A stretch of DNA of 64,000 nucleotides from Streptomyces qaidamensis (GCF_001611795.1 NZ_CP015098.1:6324001-6388000), one strand, 5' to 3'; shown: positions 16,745 to 25,119, numbered from the stretch's first letter. Notes: generated from the letters alone by a model not told the origin. Numbers and translations are program-made.

Positions 16745-17833
16745 ATGACGACGCCCACGATCGAGCTCAAGCCCTCCGCCAACCCGCTCTCCGCCGCGGA
16801 ACGTGAGGGGATCCTGGCCAACCCCGGGTTCGGCCGCCACTTCACCGACCACATGGTGACGATCAAGTGGACGGAAGGCCGTGGCTGGCACGACGGCCAG
16901 CTCGTGCCGTACGCGCCGATCTCCCTCGACCCCGCCACCACGGTCCTGCACTACGCCCAGGAGATCTTCGAAGGGCTGAAGGCCTACCGCCAGCCCGACG
17001 GCTCCGTCGCCACCTTCCGCCCCGAGAAGAACGCCGAGCGGTTCCAGCGCTCCGCCCGCCGGCTCGCGATGCCCGAGCTGCCGGTCGAGACGTTCATCGA
17101 GGCGTGCGACGCCCTGGTGCAGCAGGACAAGGCGTGGGTGCCGGCGCACGGCGGCGAGGAGTCCCTCTACCTGCGCCCGTTCATGATCGCCACCGAGGTC
17201 GGGCTGGGTGTGAAGCCGGCCAACGAGTACCTCTTCCTGGTGATCGCCTCCCCGGCCGGGGCGTACTTCCCCGGTGGTGTGAAGCCGGTCTCCATCTGGG
17301 TCTCCGAGGACCGGGTCCGGGCCGTCCCCGGCGGCATGGGCGACGCGAAGACCGGCGGCAACTACGCGGCGTCCCTGCTCGCGCAGGCCGAGGCCGCCAC
17401 GAAGGGCTGCGACCAGGTCTGCTACCTCGACGCCGTGGAGCACACCTGGGTCGAGGAGCTGGGCGGCATGAACCTGTACTTCGTGTACGGGAACAAGATC
17501 GTCACGCCGACGCTCACCGGCTCGATCCTGGAGGGCGTCACGCGCGACTCCCTGCTCGCCGTCGCCCGTGACCTCGGGTACGAGGCGGAGGAGGGCCGGG
17601 TCTCGGTCGACCAGTGGCAGCGGGACTCGGAGAACGGGTCGCTGACCGAGGTCTTCGCGTGCGGTACGGCCGCGGTGATCACCCCGGTCGGTACGGTGAA
17701 GCGGGCCGGGGCGGAGTGGAAGCAGAGCGGCGGAGAGCCGGGCGAGGTCACGCTGCGGCTGCGTCAGGCGCTGCTGGATATTCAGCGGGGTACGGCCTCG
17801 GACGCCCACGGTTGGATGCACCGACTGGGCTGA
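16745..17833 (+). CDS. ilvE: branched-chain amino-acid aminotransferase
   Basis: A 362-residue class IV PLP aminotransferase of the BCAT type II family, which interconverts Leu, Ile and Val with their 2-oxo acids. The PLP lysine is near residue 202 in GMGDAKTGGNYAASL. Other signatures are HYAQEIFEGLKAYR and EELGGMNLYFVYG, and GTAAVITPVGTV near the C-terminus. GAAGGA sits 7-12 bases ahead of the ATG. It follows leuB on the same strand but has its own upstream region after the leuB terminator. It also feeds branched-chain starters into fatty-acid synthesis in Streptomyces. Confidence 0.95.
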   Translation: MTTPTIELKPSANPLSAAEREGILANPGFGRHFTDHMVTIKWTEGRGWHDGQLVPYAPISLDPATTVLHYAQEIFEGLKAYRQPDGSVATFRPEKNAERFQRSARRLAMPELPVETFIEACDALVQQDKAWVPAHGGEESLYLRPFMIATEVGLGVKPANEYLFLVIASPAGAYFPGGVKPVSIWVSEDRVRAVPGGMGDAKTGGNYAASLLAQAEAATKGCDQVCYLDAVEHTWVEELGGMNLYFVYGNKIVTPTLTGSILEGVTRDSLLAVARDLGYEAEEGRVSVDQWQRDSENGSLTEVFACGTAAVITPVGTVKRAGAEWKQSGGEPGEVTLRLRQALLDIQRGTASDAHGWMHRLG

Positions 17834-17847
17834 GTGCTCCTGGGTTC

Positions 17848-17866
17848 CCGGGGGCTCCGCCCCCGG
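17848..17866. terminator. hairpin terminator after ilvE
   Basis: CCGGGGGCTCCGCCCCCGG forms an 8-bp stem with a 3-base loop, 14 bases after the ilvE stop and before the convergent permease gene. It is identical to the element at 493-511. Confidence 0.75.
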
Positions 17867-17898
17867 ACCCCCGGGCCTGTGCCCACCCACCGCCCGAA

Positions 17899-19329
17899 TC
17901 AGTCGGACACAGAAGCCGGTGCAGGGGCCTCGACCCCGGGTTCCGTCGAAACGGACCCCGGGGACGAGACCAGATACGCCACCCCTCCCACCACCCCCGA
18001 CAGCAGGAAACTGCAGTCCACCCCGCCGGTCAGCGCCAGCAGCGGCCCCTCGTACGAGGGCAGGGACACCGCCAGGACCCCGACGGTCGCGCCGGCCGCC
18101 CAGGACGCGGTCGCCGGGACGTTCCAGCCGGCGCGGTACCAGTACAGACCGCCCCGGGCGCGGCGGTTGAAGACCTGGAGGGCGTCCGCGTCGTAGACAC
18201 CGCCGCAGCGGGCGAAGCCGATGAGGGTGATGACGGCCCACGGTGTGCCGATGGCCGTCAGGAGCAGCACGAAGGACGTCATCGCGTCCTGCGCGGTCGA
18301 GTGGTAGTGCCCGGCGAAGACGCAGGCCGTGGCGACGGCCGCCACTACGTACGTCGCCCGGGCCCGGGAGGCGCGCGGCAGGATCGCGTCCAGGTCGAGG
18401 CCCATCGAGTAGAGCATCAGCCCGGCGTTGCCGACCGAGCCGGCCGAGGCCGCGAGGAGCAGCGGCACGAGGTACCAGGACGGGGCCGCGTCGACCAGCG
18501 GGCCCGCGTAGTCCAGGGCCGCCCCGGCCGCGTACGCCGTGAACGTACCGAAGAGCTGCGGCACCAGCAGCCCCAGCATCAGCCCCAGCCAGGTCGCGTG
18601 CAGCACCCGGCGGGAGGAGTGGCGGACCGGGGAGATGTAACGGGTGTAGTCGCCGAGCAGCGTGATGAAGGCGACCGGACCGGACAGCCCGGCGGCCACG
18701 GCCGCGAGCAGCCAGGTGGGCCAGAACCCGCCCAGCAGATAGCCGCCGGCCTCCGGCAGCGCGGCGGTGGTGAAGCCGGGGGCGTAGGCGATCACGCCCA
18801 GCGCCAGCAGGGCCGTCATGCCGAACGCCAGCACCCGTGAGATCGCCAGCAGCACCCGGTAGCCGTAGACGGCGCCCGCGACCGTGGCCGCGGCGAGCAG
18901 CCCGTAGACGACGCCGTACGACACCCCGCCCTGTGGCAGCCCCGCCAGCCGGCCCAGCACGCTCACCAGCACGTCGCCGCCGATCCACACGGTCAGCGCC
19001 GTGTAGCCGAGGGCCAGCAGCAGCCCGACGACCGAGCCGACCAGCCGCCCGCGGACCCCGAACTGGGCGCCGGAGGAGGTCGACAGATTGGTGCCGGTAC
19101 GCAGCGACACCAGGGCCAGCGGGGCCGTGAACAGCACGCCCACCACCGTGCCCGCGAGCACCGCGCTGACCGAGGACCACCAGTCCAGGCCGAAGGACGG
19201 CGGGAGCCAGCCGAAGACGATCACGCCCAGGCAGAGGTTGGAGCCGAGCAGGATCGAGACGAGATCCCGCGGCCCGCTGGTGCGTTCCTTTTCGGGGATG
19301 GTGTCGACTCCGCGCTGTTCGATCGGCAT
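17899..19329 (-). CDS. NCS1-family permease (cytosine/purine/allantoin type)
   Basis: A 476-residue protein with about 12 membrane segments of the nucleobase:cation symporter-1 family. Recognisable elements are SILLGSNLCLGVIVFGWLPP in helix 1, the substrate/cation site region SGAQFGVRGRLVGSVVG, and FITLLGDYTRYISP. NCS1 carriers import cytosine, purines, allantoin, hydantoins or similar heterocyclic or ureido compounds. The gene is divergent from the UreAB-UreC-agmatine deiminase operon, and a repeat in the 115-base gap could control both sides, so it is likely the uptake route for the substrate of that pathway. The exact substrate is not evident. Confidence 0.87.
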   Translation of the reverse strand: MPIEQRGVDTIPEKERTSGPRDLVSILLGSNLCLGVIVFGWLPPSFGLDWWSSVSAVLAGTVVGVLFTAPLALVSLRTGTNLSTSSGAQFGVRGRLVGSVVGLLLALGYTALTVWIGGDVLVSVLGRLAGLPQGGVSYGVVYGLLAAATVAGAVYGYRVLLAISRVLAFGMTALLALGVIAYAPGFTTAALPEAGGYLLGGFWPTWLLAAVAAGLSGPVAFITLLGDYTRYISPVRHSSRRVLHATWLGLMLGLLVPQLFGTFTAYAAGAALDYAGPLVDAAPSWYLVPLLLAASAGSVGNAGLMLYSMGLDLDAILPRASRARATYVVAAVATACVFAGHYHSTAQDAMTSFVLLLTAIGTPWAVITLIGFARCGGVYDADALQVFNRRARGGLYWYRAGWNVPATASWAAGATVGVLAVSLPSYEGPLLALTGGVDCSFLLSGVVGGVAYLVSSPGSVSTEPGVEAPAPASVSD

Positions 19330-19344
19330 GCTGGTCTCCCTCGG

Positions 19345-19431
19345 TTAGAGCGACGTTCAATGTGATGTGCCCAGTGCACCGTCGTCAACCTTTCGGGCGT
19401 GAGGAATTTACGTTTAGAGTGTTGCTCTAAA
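19345..19431. promoter_or_regulatory. palindromic operator candidates between permease and urease-like operon
   Basis: TTTAGAGTGTTGCTCTAAA at 19413-19431 is a perfect 7-bp inverted repeat with a 5-base spacer, ending directly before the ureAB ribosome binding site (GGAGGG). A related degenerate site starting TTAGAG lies at 19345-19360 near the permease start. The symmetry and size suit a TetR dimer, and the TetR gene at 22917 closes the operon. Binding is inferred. Confidence 0.6.
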
Positions 19432-19444
19432 TGGAGGGAGTGAC

Positions 19445-20152
19445 ATGCGGCTGACCCCGACCGAACGCGACCGGCTGCTGCTCTTCGGCGCCGCCGAGCT
19501 GGCCCGCGCCCGCAGGGCCAGGGGACTGAGGCTGAACGTCCCCGAGGCGACCGCGCTCATCGCCGACACGGTGTGCGAGGCCGCCCGGGACGGCAAGCGG
19601 CTCGCGGAGGCCGTCGAGGCCGCCCGGTCCGTCCTCGGAGCCGGTGACGTGCTGCCCGGTGTCGCCGACGTCGTCACCGAGGTGCACGTCGAGGCCGTCT
19701 TCGACGACGGCTCACGGCTCGCCGTCGTCTCCGACCCCATCGAAGGCGGCTCGGGGCCGGACGCCCCGGGCGCACTGCTGCCCGGGCCCGGGCACCCCGG
19801 GCCCGAGCCGGCCGTACGGCTGACCGTCACCAACACCGCGACCGTGCCGGTCTCCGTGACCTCCCACTTCCACTTCTTCGAGGCCAACCCGCGGCTCCGC
19901 TTCGACCGAGGCCGGGCCTACGGCATGCGGCTGGCCGTGCCCGCCGGGTCGTCCGTGCGGTTCGGGCCGGGGGAGGGTGCCGAGGTCGGGCTGGTTCCGA
20001 TCGGGGGCGAGCGGATCGCGATCGGGTTCGCCGGGCTCGTCGACGGGCCGCTGGACGCGCCGGGCGTGAAGCGGGAGGCGCTGCGGCGGGCCGCCGCCTG
20101 CGGCTATCTCGGCGTACCGGAAACAGCAGCCGATCAGGAGGCCGAGCGATGA
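19445..20152 (+). CDS. ureAB: urease gamma-beta fusion subunit
   Basis: A 235-residue fusion of the two small urease subunits. Residues 1-100 are UreA-like (MRLTPTERDRLLLFGAAELA, then ADTVCEAARDGKR). After a linker, residues 115-225 are UreB-like (VRLTVTNTATVPVSVTSHFH, FFEANPRLRFDRGRAYGMRL). Fused gamma-beta subunits are known in some actinobacteria and Helicobacter. The beta part is degenerate compared with canonical ureases. ATG at 19445 has GGAGGG upstream. The stop overlaps the UreC-like start (ATGA). No UreD, E, F or G maturation genes occur nearby, so nickel insertion would need factors encoded elsewhere. Confidence 0.88.
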   Translation: MRLTPTERDRLLLFGAAELARARRARGLRLNVPEATALIADTVCEAARDGKRLAEAVEAARSVLGAGDVLPGVADVVTEVHVEAVFDDGSRLAVVSDPIEGGSGPDAPGALLPGPGHPGPEPAVRLTVTNTATVPVSVTSHFHFFEANPRLRFDRGRAYGMRLAVPAGSSVRFGPGEGAEVGLVPIGGERIAIGFAGLVDGPLDAPGVKREALRRAAACGYLGVPETAADQEAER

Positions 20153-21861
20153 GCCGCCCAGGAGGCCACCCCGCCGAGGCCCGCAGCCTCACCCCGCACG
20201 AGTACGCCGCCACCCACGGGCCCCGCGCCGGCGACCGCATCCGTCTCGGCGACTCGGGGCTGGTCGTCGAGGTCGAGTCCGACTCCCAGCGCCCCGGCGA
20301 CGAGTTCCTCGCCGGATTCGGCAAGACCGCCCGTGACGGGCTGCACCTGAAGGCCGCCGCGGTCCGGGAGACCTGTGACGTCGTGGTCAGCAACGTCGTC
20401 GTGATCGATGCCGTGCAGGGCATCCGGAAGGTGTCCATCGGCATCCGTGAGGGCCGGATCCACGCGATCGGGCGGGCCGGCAACCCCGACACCCTCGACG
20501 GGGTCGACGTGGTCGTCGGCACGGGCACCTCGATCGTCTCCGGCGAGGGCCTGGTCGCCACCGCCGGGGCCGTAGACACCCATGTCCACCTGCTGTCGCC
20601 GCGGGTCATGGAGGCCTCGCTGGCGTCCGGCGTGACCACGGTCATCGGGCAGGAGTTCGGGCCCGTGTGGGGCGTCGGCATCAACTCGCCCTGGGCGCTG
20701 CGGCACGCGTTCGGCGCGTTCGACGCCTGGCCGGTCAACATCGGTTTCCTGGGCCGGGGTTCGTCGTCCCGCCCCGCGCCTCTCGTGGAGGCCCTCGCCG
20801 AGGGAGGGGCGAGCGGCTTCAAGGTGCACGAGGACATGGGCGCCCACACCCGCGCCCTGGACACCGCGCTGCTCGTCGCCGAGGAGCACGACGTCCAAGT
20901 CGCCCTGCACAGCGACGGGCTGAACGAATGCCTGTCGGTGGAGGACACCCTGCGCGTGCTGGAGGGCCGGACGATCCACGCCTTCCACATCGAGGGCTGC
21001 GGCGGCGGGCACGTGCCGAACGTGCTGAAGATGGCGGGCGTGCCGAACGTCATCGGCTCCTCCACCAACCCGACCCTGCCCTTCGGCCGGGACGCCGTCG
21101 CCGAGCACTACGGCATGATCGTCTCGGTCCACGACCTGAAGACGGACCTGCCGGGCGACGCCGCCATGGCCCGGGACCGCATCCGGCCCGGCACCATGGG
21201 CGCCGAGGACGTCCTGCACGACCTGGGCGCGATCGGCATCACCTCGTCGGACGCGCAGGGCATGGGGCGCGCGGGCGAGACGGTCCGCCGTACGTTCGCC
21301 ATGGCCGGGAAGATGAAGGCGGAGTTCGGCGCTCCGGACGACGGCCACGACAACGAGCGCGTCCTGCGCTACATCGCCAAGCTGACCATCAACCCCGCCC
21401 TCGCGCACGGGCTTTCGCACGAGGTCGGATCCATCGAGACCGGCAAGCTCGCCGACCTCGTGCTGTGGCGGCCCGAGTACTTCGGCGCCAAGCCGCAGCT
21501 CGTGCTGAAGGCCGGCTTCCCCGCGTACGGCGTGACCGGCGACCCCAACGCGGCGACCGACACCTGCGAACCCCTCGTCCTCGGGCCGCAGTTCGGCGCG
21601 TACGGGGCGACACCGGCCGAGATATCGGTGGCGTTCGTCGCGCAGGCCGCGCTCGACCAGGGGAACGACACCCTGCCCACCCGGCGCCGCAGGGTCGCCG
21701 TGCGGGGCACTCGCGGCATCGGCCCGGCCGACCTGCGCCGCAACTGCCGTACCGGAGCCGTCGACGTCGACCAGCGCAGCGGTCTGGTCACCCTCGACGG
21801 CGAACCGCTGCGCTCCGAACCCGCCGAGTCCGTCTCCCTCAACCGTCTCTACTTCCTCTGA
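20149..21861 (+). CDS. ureC: divergent urease alpha subunit (UreC-like)
   Basis: A 570-residue UreC homologue of normal length. The nickel ligands and carbamylated lysine are conserved: H145-V-H147, K225 in FKVHEDMG, H254 in ALHSD, H280 in FHIEGCGGGH, D368 in TSSDAQ. In the mobile flap, where ureases have the MVCHH motif, this protein reads SVHD: the cysteine is Val327, the histidine (H328) is kept and the next is Asp329. It may therefore be a slow urease or act on another amide or ureido substrate. The gene is translationally coupled to ureAB and followed 9 bases later by agmatine deiminase. I infer an altered specificity; the family assignment itself is firm. Confidence 0.88.
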   Translation: MSRPGGHPAEARSLTPHEYAATHGPRAGDRIRLGDSGLVVEVESDSQRPGDEFLAGFGKTARDGLHLKAAAVRETCDVVVSNVVVIDAVQGIRKVSIGIREGRIHAIGRAGNPDTLDGVDVVVGTGTSIVSGEGLVATAGAVDTHVHLLSPRVMEASLASGVTTVIGQEFGPVWGVGINSPWALRHAFGAFDAWPVNIGFLGRGSSSRPAPLVEALAEGGASGFKVHEDMGAHTRALDTALLVAEEHDVQVALHSDGLNECLSVEDTLRVLEGRTIHAFHIEGCGGGHVPNVLKMAGVPNVIGSSTNPTLPFGRDAVAEHYGMIVSVHDLKTDLPGDAAMARDRIRPGTMGAEDVLHDLGAIGITSSDAQGMGRAGETVRRTFAMAGKMKAEFGAPDDGHDNERVLRYIAKLTINPALAHGLSHEVGSIETGKLADLVLWRPEYFGAKPQLVLKAGFPAYGVTGDPNAATDTCEPLVLGPQFGAYGATPAEISVAFVAQAALDQGNDTLPTRRRRVAVRGTRGIGPADLRRNCRTGAVDVDQRSGLVTLDGEPLRSEPAESVSLNRLYFL

Positions 21862-21870
21862 GGATCAGCG

Positions 21871-22908
21871 ATGTCCGCAGCCGCCGACGGCTTCCGCATG
21901 CCCGCCGAATGGGTCCCGCACGAGCGGACCTGGATGGCCTGGCCGGGCCCGAACGAGACCTTCGACGACCCCGGGGAGCTGGCCGCCGCCCGGGTCTCCT
22001 GGGCCGCGGTCGCCCGGGCCGTGCGCCGCTTCGAGCCGGTGACGGTGGTGTGCGGGCCGGGGCGGTCGGGCGAGGCGCGTGCGCTGCTGGGGGAGGGCGT
22101 CGACACGGTCGAGCGGGACCTCGACGACGCCTGGATGCGCGACATCGGACCCACCTTCCTGACCAACTGGAAGGGGGAACTGGCCGCCGTCGACTGGACG
22201 TTCAACGGCTGGGGCGCGCAGGAGTGGGCCCGGTGGGACCACGACGCGAAGATCGCCGGGTACGTCGCCGGCCTCGCGGGGGCGCGGACGTACGCCTCGA
22301 AGCTCGTCAACGAGGGCGGGGCGATCCACGTCGACGGCGAGGGCACGGTCCTGCTCACCGAGACCGTCCAGCTCGGCCCGGAGCGCAACCCGGGCTGGTC
22401 CCGCGAGCAGGTCGAGGCCGAGATCCACGCCCAGCTCGGCACCCGCAAGGCGATCTGGCTGCCGCGCGGCCTGACCGGCGACTACCCTCCCCACGGCTTC
22501 GGCACTCTGGGCCACGTCGACATCGTCGCGGCCTTCGCCCGCCCGGGCGTCGTCGTGGCCCACTCCCAGCCCGACCCCGCCCACCCCGACCACGAGGTGA
22601 GCCGGGAGGTCATCGGCCTGCTCAGGTCCCAGACGGACGCGCGCGGACGGCGCCTGGAGGTCGTCGAGGTCCCCGCCCCGACCGTCCTGGAGGCCGAGGG
22701 CCACTGGGCCGACTACTCCTACATCAACCACTACCTCTGCAACGGCGGCGTGGTCCTGTGCGGCTTCGACGACCCGCGCGACGAGATCGCGGCCGGCATC
22801 TTCCGCCGCCTCTTCCCCGAGCGGACCGTGACCCTGGTGGACGCCCGTACGATCTTCGCGGGCGGTGGAGGCATCCACTGCATCACCCAGCAGCAGCCGA
22901 GGACCTAG
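21871..22908 (+). CDS. aguA: agmatine deiminase
   Basis: A 345-residue member of the peptidyl-arginine-deiminase fold family, which hydrolyses agmatine to N-carbamoylputrescine and ammonia. Motifs include ERTWMAWPGPNETFDDP, DAWMRDIGPTFL, the His of GTLGHVDIVAAF and the catalytic cysteine in GGGGIHCITQQQP near the C-terminus. Its position directly after a urease-like pair is notable, because its product carries a ureido group. No N-carbamoylputrescine amidase gene is present in the window. TetR follows 8 bases downstream, so this is one operon. Confidence 0.92.
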   Translation: MSAAADGFRMPAEWVPHERTWMAWPGPNETFDDPGELAAARVSWAAVARAVRRFEPVTVVCGPGRSGEARALLGEGVDTVERDLDDAWMRDIGPTFLTNWKGELAAVDWTFNGWGAQEWARWDHDAKIAGYVAGLAGARTYASKLVNEGGAIHVDGEGTVLLTETVQLGPERNPGWSREQVEAEIHAQLGTRKAIWLPRGLTGDYPPHGFGTLGHVDIVAAFARPGVVVAHSQPDPAHPDHEVSREVIGLLRSQTDARGRRLEVVEVPAPTVLEAEGHWADYSYINHYLCNGGVVLCGFDDPRDEIAAGIFRRLFPERTVTLVDARTIFAGGGGIHCITQQQPRT

Positions 22909-22916
22909 GAGCGCAG

Positions 22917-23516
22917 ATGGCCGGTGGGCGCAGGCAGGCCCCGCCCCGCGAGGACGTCCTCGCCGCCGCCATGGAGATGATCGCCGAGCGCGGCCTGGAG
23001 AAGCTCACCATGGCGGCGCTCGGCCGCGAGGTCGGCATGAGCAGCGGCCACCTGCTCTACTACTTCGGCTCCAAGGACGAACTGCTGCTGCGCACCCTGG
23101 AGTGGAGCGAGGGCCGGCTCGGGGCCGAGCGGGGGCGCTTGCTGACCCGGACCGCACCCGCCCGCGAACGCCTCGACGCCTACGTCGACCTGTACGTCCC
23201 CGACAGCCACCGCGACCCGCACTGGACGCTGTGGCTGGAGGTCTGGAACCGCTCGCAGAATGCCGACGCCGACGCCCGCGACCGGCAGGCCGCCATCGAG
23301 GGCGCCTGGCACCGCGACCTCGTCGCCCTGCTCGCCGAGGGCATCTCGCGCGGTGAGTTCCGCCGGGTCGACCCGGACCGGTTCGCCACCCGGCTGCGGT
23401 CGCTGCTGGACGGCTTCTCCATCCATGTGGCGATCGGCCTGCGCGGCACCGACCGGACCCAAGTCCTCGGGCACGTGCGCGAGTTCCTGGCCGACAGCCT
23501 CCTCGCGGACACCTGA
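22917..23516 (+). CDS. TetR family regulator of the urease-like/agmatine operon
   Basis: A 199-residue TetR protein with a standard N-terminal HTH at about residues 28-60 (LTMAALGREVGMSSGHLLYYFGSKDELL). The C-terminal domain resembles the TetR_C_6 / BetI-like type that senses small amines or nitrogen compounds. It is the last gene of the operon that starts at 19445; its RBS AGGAG overlaps the TAG stop of the preceding gene. The likely operator is the palindrome 19413-19431. An amine or ureido ligand would fit the context but is not shown. Confidence 0.88.
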   Translation: MAGGRRQAPPREDVLAAAMEMIAERGLEKLTMAALGREVGMSSGHLLYYFGSKDELLLRTLEWSEGRLGAERGRLLTRTAPARERLDAYVDLYVPDSHRDPHWTLWLEVWNRSQNADADARDRQAAIEGAWHRDLVALLAEGISRGEFRRVDPDRFATRLRSLLDGFSIHVAIGLRGTDRTQVLGHVREFLADSLLADT

Positions 23517-23622
23517 ACGCCCGCCCGGGTTGTACTCAATACGACGGATTGACCCGGTGGGCCGTCGTGATGTTGGCTCTGGGAAGCCCTCGGCGCGGGG
23601 CCGGGGGAACCGCGTCCGCGCA

Positions 23623-23670
23623 GACACAAGGACACGAGGACGCGGGGACACGGGGACACGGGGAAAACAG
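23623..23670 (+). repeat. six degenerate 8-bp tandem repeats
   Basis: Six successive 8-base units with consensus GACACGGG (GACACAAG, GACACGAG, GACGCGGG, GACACGGG twice, GAAAACAG) run directly into the ribosome binding site of the next gene. They lie in the 5' untranslated region, so a slippage effect on expression is possible. Confidence 0.6.
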
Positions 23671-23682
23671 GGGGAACAGCAC

Positions 23683-24930
23683 ATGACCAGCACCAGGAGG
23701 GCCACGTCCGGCGCGCTCGGCGTGGCCCTGGCCGTCACGCTCGGCGCCGCCGCCGCGCTGTCCGCGTCCGCCGCGCCCGCACCGGCGCCGCGGACGGAGA
23801 AGGCGAGCATCGCCCCGGACGGCACCGACGGCAACGGCCCCTCCGGCAGGCCGAGCCTGAGCGCCGACGGCCGCCATCTGGCCTTCGTCTCCAGCGCGGA
23901 CAACCTCGTCGCCGGTGACACCGACGGCACCGCCGACGCCTTCGTCCGCGACCTGAAATCCGGCACGACCCGACTGGCCGGCGGCTCGGTGGACGGCTCC
24001 GTGGAGGACGTCGCCCTGAGCGGCAACGGCCGGTACCTGGCCTTCAGCGCCACCGACCCCGGCGACGGCCTGAGCCACATCTGGGTCGAGGACCTCAGGA
24101 CCGGCGCGGTACAGCGCGTCAAGGACACCGTTGCCACCGGCTACGACACCGGCCGGCAGCCCGCCATCAGCGCCGACGGCCGCTACGTCGCCTTCGTGGC
24201 CCAGCAGTCCGGCCTCGGGGAGGGCGAGGACCGCTGGGGCCGCGTCTACCGCGTGGACCGCACCAGTGGCAAGGCCGTCCGCATCAGCCAGGTGCCCGCC
24301 GCCGGCGACCGCAGAACCGCCGCCGCCAACCCGTCCATCAGCGCCGACGGCAAGCGTGTCGGCTACCGGTTCTTCGTCCCGCACCCCGCCTCGGGCGACT
24401 GGAGCGACGCCTACGTCCGCGACGTCCCGAGCGGCGAGCTGATCCAGGCCGACCGGGCCCCGGACGGCCTGACCTCCGACGGGCAGAGCGAGTTCCCGCA
24501 GGTCAGCGCGGACGGCCGGTACGCGGTCTTCAACTCCCTCGACTCACGGCTCACCCCGGGCGACACCAACCAGGGGCACAACGCCTTCGTCCGCGACCTG
24601 AAGACGGGCGAGCTGCGCCGGATCGACGCCACCGACCCGGCCGCCTTCACCGCGTATCCGACTCTCAGCGCCGACAACCGCCACCTGGCCTTCGTCTCGG
24701 CCGACCCGGGCGACACGCACCGCACGACCCGGGCGTACGTACGCGACCTGCGCACCGGGCGCACCGTCCTGGCCAGCCCGGACGCCCAGGGCGGCCCGAA
24801 CGACCAGAGCGTGTCCGCCCCGGTGATCGACCGCGACGGCCGCACCGTCGGCTTCGGCAGTTCCTCACCCGACCTCGTGCCCGGCGACACGTACGACACC
24901 TCGCACGTCTACGTCCGTCACATGAGGTGA
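23683..24930 (+). CDS. secreted TolB/WD40-like beta-propeller protein
   Basis: A 415-residue protein with a signal peptide ending around ALSASAAPAPA. The rest is a series of roughly 45-residue repeats with the pattern SADGRHLAFVS..DNLV.GDT.....VRDL.TG, typical of PD40/TolB-like propeller blades; about seven can be counted. Most blades carry the GDTDGTADAFVRDLK-like Asp-rich turn, which may bind calcium. No catalytic domain is evident. ATG at 23683 starts the signal peptide, although the frame is open much further upstream. Function unknown; extracellular binding or scaffold roles are plausible. Confidence 0.82.
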   Translation: MTSTRRATSGALGVALAVTLGAAAALSASAAPAPAPRTEKASIAPDGTDGNGPSGRPSLSADGRHLAFVSSADNLVAGDTDGTADAFVRDLKSGTTRLAGGSVDGSVEDVALSGNGRYLAFSATDPGDGLSHIWVEDLRTGAVQRVKDTVATGYDTGRQPAISADGRYVAFVAQQSGLGEGEDRWGRVYRVDRTSGKAVRISQVPAAGDRRTAAANPSISADGKRVGYRFFVPHPASGDWSDAYVRDVPSGELIQADRAPDGLTSDGQSEFPQVSADGRYAVFNSLDSRLTPGDTNQGHNAFVRDLKTGELRRIDATDPAAFTAYPTLSADNRHLAFVSADPGDTHRTTRAYVRDLRTGRTVLASPDAQGGPNDQSVSAPVIDRDGRTVGFGSSSPDLVPGDTYDTSHVYVRHMR

Positions 24931-25003
24931 CCGACCGCATCCTGAGACAACCGTGAGCGAAGCGCGGGGGTTGTGCCAGACTGCCCCCGTGCTCTCGTTC
25001 GCC

Positions 25004-25039
25004 ATGATTATTGGCAGCAGGCGCGCCGGTCCGCAGTGA
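25004..25039 (+). promoter_or_regulatory. leader peptide of a cimA attenuator
   Basis: A short frame ATG..TGA encodes MIIGSRRAGPQ. The second and third codons are both ATT, an isoleucine codon that is rare in GC-rich Streptomyces. It precedes a citramalate synthase gene, the first committed step of a threonine-independent isoleucine route, so the codons match the end product. No Shine-Dalgarno is visible; the transcript may be leaderless, with a weak promoter ending just before the ATG. Bases 25021-25031, inside the frame, can pair at 10 of 11 positions with 25081-25091, and a hairpin occupies 25040-25066 right after the stop. Confidence 0.65.
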
Positions 25040-25093
25040 CCACCACGTACGACCAGGTACGGGTGGACACCGTCGTCCTCGACCCGCGCGCAG

Positions 25094-25119
25094 ACCTCTC
25101 GCACCCGCGAGAGGTTTTT
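25094..25119 (+). terminator. intrinsic terminator of the cimA attenuator
   Basis: ACCTCTCG / CGAGAGGT form an 8-bp perfect stem with loop CACCCG, followed at once by TTTT. This is a true U-tract terminator, rare in this genome, placed 112 bases before the cimA start codon and 54 bases after the Ile-rich leader peptide. Confidence 0.85.

Noticed and set aside
16691..19360. An 889-codon minus-strand frame across ilvE and the NCS1 permease
   Set aside because: It runs antisense to ilvE and out of frame with the permease; no domain features are seen.
19445..21861. An ordinary complete urease operon
   Set aside because: No ureD, E, F or G genes are present and the flap of UreC is altered, so the locus is described as urease-like.
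20667..23516. A 949-codon plus-strand frame over ureC, aguA and tetR
   Set aside because: Only its last 199 codons are real (the TetR gene from 22917); the upstream part is an out-of-frame reading of ureC and aguA.
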